Source: Entamoeba histolytica HM-1:IMSS
Lineage: Eukaryota; Evosea; Mastigamoebida; Endamoebidae
DNA: 64,000 bases
Reading direction: 5' to 3'
Assembly: GCF_000208925.1 (NCBI RefSeq)
Contig: NW_001914860.1
Coordinates: 402,709-466,708 of the forward strand
The notes beneath the pieces are model-generated. The model saw only the letters and a list, made by a program, of their open reading frames with translations. It was not told where the DNA came from and searched no databases. The translations under genes and the position numbers were made by a program. Below, one piece after another: positions 56,677 to 64,000 of the stretch. Each line of letters begins with the position of its first letter. Position 1 is the first letter of the stretch.

Positions 56677-58243
56677 TGTGAATGAGTGACAATAATATAT
56701 TTAGTTTTCTTCTTATTTATTCCTCTATATAAAAATCAATATTAAAATCAACTATTTCTTTTGACTTTTCTTCTCGAACTATTTCTCTTAAATTCCCTAA
56801 TTTTTACTTTAACTTCCTTTATATTTTTGTTATTTTTACTTTTTCTCTTTTGATTATTAATCTTTTCTATTCTTTTTACTACCTTTCTTTATTTTTTATT
56901 TTTATTTATTTTATTTTTTTTAGATTTAGAATTTGACATGTTAGCGAAAATACATCACTTTTTATTTTATTATTGATTGGTAAATCTCTAAATATTTTTA
57001 TTTATAGTTTTTTATTCTTGAAAAATTCTTGTTTTGTCCCATTCTGAAGTTTTTATTTATCTTCTTTATTCTTCTCTTTAGTGAACTATTTTTAGATTTA
57101 TTAAAAATGACACTCTTTTTCCAAAGATTTTGAACTGTTGAACAAATAACTTTTAAAAATTTTCTTCTTATTTTATTTAAAGAGATAGGTAGAAGAAGAG
57201 AGTAATAAAAATGTAATTTGTTTCTTTAAAATACTTGATTCTTTTTTAAAAGAGAATAATAGTCATTGATTGAATTTCATTTGATTCACATAGTTGGAAA
57301 GATATTTAAAGTTATGAATATAAAACGAAATTAAGGTATGTGATTGGTGGATAAAATGAATTGAAATTGTTTTGTTAATAAGTGGTGCCATTTTGTTTTG
57401 TTACGTTGTTTTCTTGATGTATTGTATTAAAGAATCAGTGAATATTCAAAGACATAAAACACATGATAAAAAACTATTGATTGATTAAATATTAGAATTA
57501 AATTGTATTTGAATTTACATTTATTCTGTTCAATTTATATCTCTCATTTAAAGATAATCCGTGATGAAATATTTGTTAATAAGAATTATTGTATAATCTT
57601 AATTAGGTGTTGTATAATAACAACACATTAATTCAATGTAAAGAGAAGAGTCGTATTTATGTTAGTTTAATAAGATGGTTATACTTCATAAAATAAAGAC
57701 TCAAATTATATAAACAAAAAGTGGGATAACTGAACCGAAATTGATAAAGTTTAAATAAAGGTAATATTCAATAAATTATTTTTATTTATCTCAACTCATT
57801 CATACATAATGAATATCAAAAATATGGTTTTTATAAATAAAATACTAATCTTTAAGAAATATAATCAATATTTTATGTCTGTACTTTGATAATTTATGTT
57901 ATTGATCTTTAACTTATTCTGTTTTTACTTCATTTCCATACCTCTTCCTTATCAATACCTCTATTTTAATTTATATAAACAACACTTATTCTTAAAAATT
58001 TAAGTTATTATTATCTTTTTCACTCCATGCAAAATAAACATTAAAATAAAATGACATTTACAATCTCTCTACTCTCTTTCTTCTGTTTTATTATTTTAAG
58101 TGGAAATATAAATCAACTCGATAAGTATTATTAGTCAAATTTATCAATAAGTGAATGACATAAAAATAGTAGCGACATACTATAATAAATAACAAATTTT
58201 CGTTAAAAATTAAAAACAAAAATCTATCTTGTTCAGAGAATTG
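56677..58243. other. Longest intergenic region of the window
   Basis: About 1.57 kb between divergent genes. 56750-56930 is T/C-rich on the plus strand (a polypurine tract on the other). The rest is ordinary A/T-rich DNA. A small imperfect hairpin, GTGTTGT...ACAACAC, lies near 57608-57627. No RNA gene or coding frame was supported. Confidence 0.5.
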
Positions 58244-59179
58244 ATGTTAGTTAAGAAAGAAAGCAATGAACAGAAAACAACGGATGTGATTCAATGGAAA
58301 CTAAAACGAGTAATTTGTAGTCATAAAGGTTGGGTTTCTTCAATTTGCTTTGACCCATCGAATCAATGGTTTTGTACAGGTTCACATGATGAAACTATCA
58401 AAATATTTGGAATGATCCGAGGTGAACAACGATTGACATTAACAGGGCATATTGGAGCTGTGAAATCATTGAAAGTTTCACCAAGACACCCATACTTATT
58501 TTCTGCTGGTGATGATAAAACAATTAAATGTTGGGATTTAGAATCAAATAAAGTTGTCAAACATTTCCATGGTCATTTATCTGGAATTGAGGTTGTTGAC
58601 TTACACCCAACAATAGACGTTATAGGGTCAGGTGGAAGAGATTCTGTTGTAAGACTGTGGGATATTAGGACTAAACAATCTGTTGATGTTCTTGAAGGAC
58701 ATACATCAACAATTTATGACTTAAAGATGAGAGAAGAATCACCACATCTTATTAGTTCATCTGCAGATAGTACAATTAAGATGTGGGATATTATTGCAGG
58801 TAAATGTATGAAAACATTAACTCAACACACAAAAGGAGTTCGTTGTGTAGAGGTTTGGGATAAAGAAAATATGGTTAGTGCAAGTTTTGATTCAATTAAA
58901 TTATGGGATAAAGGAGAGTTTGTTGAAAATCTCTATAAGCCAAATGATATTATTAATACAATTAAACGTAATCAAGATGGAACAATTATTTCCTCATCAA
59001 ACAATGGTGTAATAACAGTTTTTAATTTAAACACAATAACACAAACATTACACAATATTCCCCAACCTGGTTCATTAGAAGGAGAAAAAGGAATATTATG
59101 TAGTACTTTTGATCAAACAGGATTAAGATTTTTTACAGGATGTGTAGATAAAACAATTAAAATGTATGCTCCACAATAA
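58244..59179 (+). CDS. PLRG1/Prp46-like WD40 splicing factor
   Basis: I start at the ATG at 58244, giving 311 residues. Seven WD repeats follow PLRG1/Prp46 closely: [68 protein letters not shown], and near the end [22 protein letters not shown]1 is a core component of the NineTeen complex that activates the spliceosome. The N-terminal region of 150 or more residues before the propeller in other eukaryotes is absent; only about 15 residues precede it. Confidence 0.9.
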   Translation: MLVKKESNEQKTTDVIQWKLKRVICSHKGWVSSICFDPSNQWFCTGSHDETIKIFGMIRGEQRLTLTGHIGAVKSLKVSPRHPYLFSAGDDKTIKCWDLESNKVVKHFHGHLSGIEVVDLHPTIDVIGSGGRDSVVRLWDIRTKQSVDVLEGHTSTIYDLKMREESPHLISSSADSTIKMWDIIAGKCMKTLTQHTKGVRCVEVWDKENMVSASFDSIKLWDKGEFVENLYKPNDIINTIKRNQDGTIISSSNNGVITVFNLNTITQTLHNIPQPGSLEGEKGILCSTFDQTGLRFFTGCVDKTIKMYAPQ

Positions 59180-59279
59180 TTTAATGATAAAAAACAATTT
59201 TGTTATTTCTAAGTAAAACAATTTTTTTAATAAACAAAACAAATATTTTTTAGAATTGAATTAAAAAGGCAATCGAAAG

Positions 59280-59595
59280 TTAATTCATTGTTGGATTGGA
59301 ACTTCCTCCAAACATATGTGCAACAATATGTCCAACTATAACGACAGCAATAAGTCCAATTGAAAGGATCATAACAAAATATGGTGTTCTAAATAATTAA
59401 CATTATCATAATTATTCAATATTAAAAATTAACAAACACTGGAATTCCTGCAGCAGTTCCTACACCAAACATTCCTGGTTGTGTTGATAATGACTTTCCT
59501 TTCCTATATGTTAACCACTGATAGTTAATATAAATAAATAATAATAGAACTTAACAACTAATATAAAAATAAAAATTAACATACTTTCCAGCCAT
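59280..59595 (-). CDS. Sec61 beta, three-exon micro-gene
   Basis: Exons read from the minus strand are 59595-59585 (11 nt), 59503-59438 and 59388-59280. Introns run 59584-59504 (GTATGT...TAG, 81 nt) and 59437-59389 (GTTTGT...TTAG, 49 nt). The 61-residue protein starts MAGK, has a polar Ser/Gly stretch, the Sec61beta motif GIPVTPYFVMILSIG before the single tail-anchoring span, and a short lumenal tail. Sec61 beta is the small subunit of the ER translocon. No exon reaches 110 nt, so ORF-based searches miss it. Convergent with PLRG1. Confidence 0.85.
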
Positions 59596-59818
59596 GATAA
59601 GATTTGTATTTAAATTAATATTTAGTTCTTTAAATTGAGATTTAATCTTAATCCTTTTTTATGAATAACAATAAAAAAGAAAAAAAGATCTTATTTGGTG
59701 ATGAATTTTCTGTTTTTAGTTCCATAGAATATTGTTATATATTTTTATTTATAAATATTTTGTTATTTAAGCAATGAATAAAAATAAAAAAGAACTAATA
59801 ATTTAAAGAGTTATAATT

Positions 59819-60907
59819 ATGAAACCTACACCACCACAAACAGAAAATTTATTTTTAAACCAAGGATTTCAACCAATACAAGAAACAAAAAGAAATCTAA
59901 TTCAAGAAATAGAAGAATATTCATATTCAAAAAAACAATCACCTCTTTTATTAAATCAGAATGAAGTTTCTAAACAATCATATCCTGAATTATTAGAATT
60001 AATTTTAAAAAGTAGTTTAAATAAATCGATCAAACAATCAAATGAACAATGTGAACAACCACAATTCTTTTATAGTGAATATGTTAAACAAGAATATATT
60101 CAAAGAACATTTGATTTAGATTTTGGAAATGAAACAGTTATGGATATAAATGAACTTCCATTAACACAAATTATTAGACCATTTAAAGTAATAAGTCCAA
60201 TTGAAAGAAATAAGTGTAGTCCTAAAAAAAGTAGTAGATATTATAAAATACCTATAAATCATTTAATAAAAGAAGATGACACAACACAAATAGAATCTAA
60301 TAGTTTTGATTATTCAGATAAATCTAGTGATACTACAACATTAGTTTCAATAGAAGAAATTGATTTAGTTAGTAATAGTAATAACGTAAAAGAAATTACT
60401 AAATGGTTATCAAATAATATCATAAAATTAACTAAATTAAAACAATCAAAATTATTAATATATAATTATTCAAAACAAGTTATTAAATATCTTTCATATT
60501 ATGGAATTAACATTAATAAAATACCATTTAATAAATGTATTATATCAAATGATTTATTAATTTCACTTTTAAATAAAATTACAATAAAATTTCCTCAAAG
60601 TGATTTATGTTATTGTATTAAATTTTTTAATAAACTTGAAGAAACTATTATAAGAATTAGACATTATGGAATTGATTATTCTAAAACAGAAATTAATGAT
60701 TTTTGTAATTATGAATGGTCATTGACATGTGAATTATCATTTCTTGAATCTTTATATCAATATGGAAATAATATGGAACAAATACTTTTAAATAATCCTA
60801 TTATTCGATATCAATTAAGAATAATTAATAATATTCAACATAAAAATCAACAAATACAATTTCTTAAAAGGAGATTAGCTGCTTTGTATAATAAATTTTC
60901 AATATGA
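59819..60907 (+). CDS. Hypothetical protein, Asn/Lys/Ser-rich
   Basis: This is a 362-residue intronless protein. The first 200 residues are polar and low-complexity, with acidic clusters and a KKSSRYYKIPINHLI stretch. The last 160 residues are helical and look folded (YGININKIPFNKCI...LCYCIKFFNKLEETIIRIRHYG...FLKRRLAALYNKF). No family was recognised. It does not overlap any other credible frame, and its codon use matches neighbours, so I take it as a real gene. Confidence 0.6.
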   Translation: MKPTPPQTENLFLNQGFQPIQETKRNLIQEIEEYSYSKKQSPLLLNQNEVSKQSYPELLELILKSSLNKSIKQSNEQCEQPQFFYSEYVKQEYIQRTFDLDFGNETVMDINELPLTQIIRPFKVISPIERNKCSPKKSSRYYKIPINHLIKEDDTTQIESNSFDYSDKSSDTTTLVSIEEIDLVSNSNNVKEITKWLSNNIIKLTKLKQSKLLIYNYSKQVIKYLSYYGININKIPFNKCIISNDLLISLLNKITIKFPQSDLCYCIKFFNKLEETIIRIRHYGIDYSKTEINDFCNYEWSLTCELSFLESLYQYGNNMEQILLNNPIIRYQLRIINNIQHKNQQIQFLKRRLAALYNKFSI

Positions 60908-61083
60908 GGTTTAGATTCATTTCTAAAATTATTAATTTATTTGTTCTTTATTTAGAAAGATCTTAATATTAAAATTTGTTTATTTTTAGTTTTCTTTTTT
61001 TGAAAAATAAATAACAAAAAATAAATAACATAATTTATATAGAAAGAAAAAAGAAAGAGAACTATTGATATTCACTTAACCTA

Positions 61084-62622
61084 ATGTTTAGAAAAGGAAA
61101 TGATTCAATAACTGATCAATGCGCATTGAGAAGCTCTAATTTAGTAAAGAAAAGAAATGAAAGAAGAAATAAAATGCTTAATACTAGAAGGTCTATAAAA
61201 TCAGAAGATGAATATGAAGACCAAAATATTAGTTTATCTCAATTACATGAACTTTGTTCACAAGTATTATCACCAACACCAGAAGTAGCATTTAATGCAA
61301 TTCATTTAATTAAAAGTATGGTGAAAAAGACATCTCATATACCAGATAAATTCAGTGGAGTTGTTAGTGAGTTATTTACAAATGGAGTAATAAATAAATT
61401 TATTGAATATATACAAATAACAATACCAATTCATCCCACTAATGATATACTTGATATTCTTATTTATATTACTGGAGATGATATTGGAACAGATAAATTA
61501 TTATCATTAAATATTATTCAAGTTTTATTACCTTATCTTAATAATCAACAATATTTTCAAAATATTTGTTGGATTTATTGTAATCTTGTTTGTAGTAATA
61601 TTATGGCGAGAGATGATATATTTAATTTGTCAATGCCTATTCTGCTTCCAATGATACAAAATGGATTAGTACCACAAAATAAATATTTAATTTGGTTATT
61701 TAATAACTTTTCATTTCTTTCTCCAAAAATTAATTTTGATTTATATAAACCATGCTTTGATTATTTGTTGTCATGTCTTGCTACAAACGATGGAACTATT
61801 ATTTCTGAAATATTTATTTGTTTCTCACGTCTTCTTTCCGATGAAACCATTTGTGAAAAAATATTAAGTCAAGTTGCTCCTTTATTAGTTATTGGATTAA
61901 AAGAAAGAAATGGTGAGGTTGTCAAAGAAGCATTTAATGGAATTGGTGTAGCGTGTGGTGTAACTGATGTACCAATTAATTATTTTGTTAAACAGGGAAT
62001 ATTTGATGTATGGAATGCAGTTATAATGGAAGGAGATAATGAAATAAAACAAACAGCTACATGGTGTTTATCAAATATACTCGGAGGAAAAGATTCATTT
62101 CCAGCAGAATTATTTGTAGATAAGAAATACATAAAAGTTTTAGTTAATGAAATTATAAATAGTACTGACAGAATGTATAATGTAGATTGTGGATATTGTC
62201 TTATTAATACAATTGTTGTTGTACGTGAAGAATATGTAGCTCGTATTATGAGAACACCAGAAATATGTACTGCATTTGATTCATTACTTCGTTTAAAACA
62301 TAAAACAAAAGAAAGTAAAAATACTTTCTTGCATTGGATTATTAAAGTGTTAAGAATTGTATTAATTATTGGTGAAAAATATAAATCAAATAATGAAAAT
62401 GTATATGCTGTTATGATGGAAGATTGTTGTGTATTTTCTGCTTTACAACTATTAGAAGATGACTCTGAAACAACATTGGATAATTGTGAAGAAATTAATG
62501 AACTTCTTGAGTCATTTAATATCTATGATAGAGGGCTTACTAATATTAGTGAAGACTCTTATTATACTAACTTATATGAAACAAGTAGTTTTGATTCAGA
62601 TAGTAGTGAAGAAGAAAATTAA
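61084..62622 (+). CDS. Importin alpha (karyopherin alpha)
   Basis: The 512-residue protein starts with a basic importin-beta-binding region (about 22-40: KKRNERRNKMLNTRRS). About ten armadillo repeats follow; recognisable turns include FQNICWIYCNLVCSN and IKQTATWCLSNILGG (compare the WxxxN motif of the NLS groove). An acidic C-terminus (DSDSSEEEN) ends it. It should carry classical-NLS cargo with importin beta. Sequence is quite divergent from animal importin alpha. Intronless. Confidence 0.8.
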   Translation: MFRKGNDSITDQCALRSSNLVKKRNERRNKMLNTRRSIKSEDEYEDQNISLSQLHELCSQVLSPTPEVAFNAIHLIKSMVKKTSHIPDKFSGVVSELFTNGVINKFIEYIQITIPIHPTNDILDILIYITGDDIGTDKLLSLNIIQVLLPYLNNQQYFQNICWIYCNLVCSNIMARDDIFNLSMPILLPMIQNGLVPQNKYLIWLFNNFSFLSPKINFDLYKPCFDYLLSCLATNDGTIISEIFICFSRLLSDETICEKILSQVAPLLVIGLKERNGEVVKEAFNGIGVACGVTDVPINYFVKQGIFDVWNAVIMEGDNEIKQTATWCLSNILGGKDSFPAELFVDKKYIKVLVNEIINSTDRMYNVDCGYCLINTIVVVREEYVARIMRTPEICTAFDSLLRLKHKTKESKNTFLHWIIKVLRIVLIIGEKYKSNNENVYAVMMEDCCVFSALQLLEDDSETTLDNCEEINELLESFNIYDRGLTNISEDSYYTNLYETSSFDSDSSEEEN

Positions 62623-62979
62623 ATGTTACCTACAATTCTTTTGGTTTACAATTAAATAAAAATGATGAACGTATTTACATTACAGTCTTTATTCTTAATA
62701 TGAAATCTATTTATTTTAAACTTTCATGAATTTATTTTCTGTTAAAGAGTTTTTAAATCAATTCTTTTTCTTTTAATGAGAAACTTATAAATTGTGATAA
62801 AATCTCATCTAGTTTTTCATTATTGTATCTCAAATTAAAATTAGTGAAAGCAATTTCACTTTTTAAGTTTGCTCAAATATTTTGTGATAATTATAATTAT
62901 TTTTAGTTTTATTATAGCTTCTTTATAGTTTAATTTGTTTTTATACCTCTAAAAATTGAAACTGAAAACTAAATATATC
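62623..62979. other. AT-rich intergenic region
   Basis: 357 bp between the importin alpha stop and the pseudokinase start. T-rich with stops in every frame; presumably 3' end and promoter. Nothing else seen. Confidence 0.55.
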
Positions 62980-64000
62980 ATGTCATCAAAAGGACAGCAA
63001 CTTTCTGCTTCTATTTCTACAAATTTCGATGCTGAATTTCCTCTTACCCTTGAGCCTGTTTGTTTCTTTCATTTAAACAATTTCATTAATTATTAAATAT
63101 TACAATAATCTAGAAATTGCTAGATGAATTAATAAATATTACTTTTGTTTTTATTCTTTTAAGTATCTTTACCTTCATAAAAAATATTCAAAATGTATTT
63201 GATATTTACATCACATTAGAAAATTGAAAAGCTTACATTTGGAAGTAATTATGCTATTCAAGGTATTCCATTAAGTGAAACTATTGGTTTTTATAATAAC
63301 ACAGACAGCACTTATAAATTGACAGTAACAACTGGTGAATCACCAAAATATGAATTAACTGTTGATGAAAGTAAGTTTACTATTAAAAAAGGAGAAAGAA
63401 TTCAAATAAAAATTACATTAGTATTTCGTCATTATGCTACAATGGGATTAACTGGTCAAGTTCAATTTTCTTTAAAGAAAAAATCATTAATGGGAGGTGA
63501 AAGTATTCAACGAGCACTTCGTTTCCAATTAGAAGGTGTTGTTCCTGCTTATAATGAAAAAGACTTAGTAAAGTCATCAGATGATGAACAATTTAGAGTT
63601 GGAATGATTAATGGAGTATTATCTATGGTAAAAAATGAAAGTGTTGTTGCATTCAAATATAATGTAAAAGATGAATTTGAAAAACAAGACTATGAATTTA
63701 TTCAAAGTGTTTATAGAGATATTCATCATCCTGCAATTCTTGGTATGGCAGGAATTGTATTATCATCTTCTACTATTTTACTTGATGGAGATACAGTTAC
63801 TGATCTTCAAAGTTTAATGGAAAAAGAAAAAATGGCTGTTCCATTCTTATTAAGATGTTGTAGTGATTGTGCTAATGCTCTTCTTTATCTTTCACAACAT
63901 AACATTATTCATCGTAATGTTAAACCAAGTAAATTAAGAATTGTACATCATGATATTACAAATGAAGGAAAATGTACAGTTAAATTACATGATTTAACTA
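62980..64000 (+). CDS. TKL-type pseudokinase with N-terminal MSP-like domain, cut by window edge
   Basis: Exon 1 (62980-63057) joins 63220 onward; the 162-nt intron begins GTTTGT and ends TTAG, and the frame then stays open to the window end. Visible protein: an MSP/immunoglobulin-like domain (about 28-120, FTIKKGERIQIKITLVF), then a kinase fold. The VAIK lysine is kept (VVAFKYN), but the catalytic loop reads HRNVKPSKL, so the HRD Asp is Asn, and the DFG position reads HDLT. Probably catalytically dead. The 3' part is outside the window. A small extra exon inside the long intron is possible. Confidence 0.75.

Noticed and set aside
1..64000. tRNA arrays, rRNA, LINE/SINE, CRISPR and prophage elements
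   Set aside because: I looked for cloverleaf-like T-loops, long repeats, reverse transcriptase or transposase motifs and found none that could be supported.

Overview
The window is a gene-dense stretch (about 45 protein genes in 64 kb) of a very AT-rich eukaryotic nuclear genome. It looks like Entamoeba, close to the E. histolytica/dispar group. The evidence is: intergenic DNA made almost only of A and T; short introns (about 45-66 nt) that nearly all begin GTTTGT and end TAG; very short 5' leaders; TATA-like GTATTTAAA elements just upstream of genes; and gene families expanded in Entamoeba (TLDc proteins, DH-PH-FYVE exchange factors, TKL kinases, cysteine-synthesis serine acetyltransferase). 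No rRNA, tRNA array, LINE/SINE, CRISPR or phage element was seen. The organism call is inferred from these hallmarks, not from a database match.

Layout. 0-13 kb: a RhoGEF cut by the left edge, a WD40-like protein, the proteasome alpha-6 subunit, an ERV41/46 cargo receptor, a zinc-finger protein with a MYRF-type autocleavage domain and membrane segments, a stand-alone YVH1 zinc domain, a 7TM GOST/Lung7TM protein, AP-2 alpha, U1-C and YIF1. 14-31 kb: RasGAP, neuroguidin, a PMP3-like micro-gene, an N-myristoylatable beta-helix protein, an SH3BGRL-like protein, a coiled-coil protein, a TKL-like kinase, a miniature eIF4G, eS12, a one-CXC tesmin-like protein, an S9 peptidase, an R2R3 Myb and a 1010-residue orphan. 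33-44 kb: a GPC acyltransferase, an ankyrin-patatin phospholipase, a 1605-residue USP, a nitroreductase broken by an in-frame TGA, a TLDc protein and serine acetyltransferase. 44-64 kb: diacylglycerol kinase, an SLC45-type MFS carrier, an atypical Rho GTPase, a TatD-like hydrolase, eIF2beta, an OCRL-like 5-phosphatase, a degenerate second DGK, a DH-PH-FYVE RhoGEF, PLRG1/Prp46, Sec61beta, importin alpha and, cut by the right edge, a TKL pseudokinase.

Function. There are no operons. Housekeeping genes of membrane traffic (ERV41/46, YIF1, AP-2, Sec61beta), translation (eS12, eIF2beta, eIF4G-like), splicing (U1-C, PLRG1) and protein turnover (proteasome, USP) are interleaved with signalling genes. 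The 44-56 kb segment is notably rich in lipid/Rho signalling (DGK, pseudo-DGK, OCRL-like, Rho-like, DH-PH-FYVE). Many genes sit in tight divergent pairs with only 87-190 bp for both promoters.

The best candidates for something undescribed are the MYRF-like membrane-tethered zinc-finger protein, the DGK/pseudo-DGK pair, the miniature eIF4G, the phosphatase-less YVH1 zinc domain, the Rho-like GTPase altered at codons 12, 35 and 61, and a 42-nt near-perfect palindrome upstream of the RasGAP gene. Splice joins are my reading from the GTTTGT...AG pattern and reading-frame continuity; none is supported by transcript data here.
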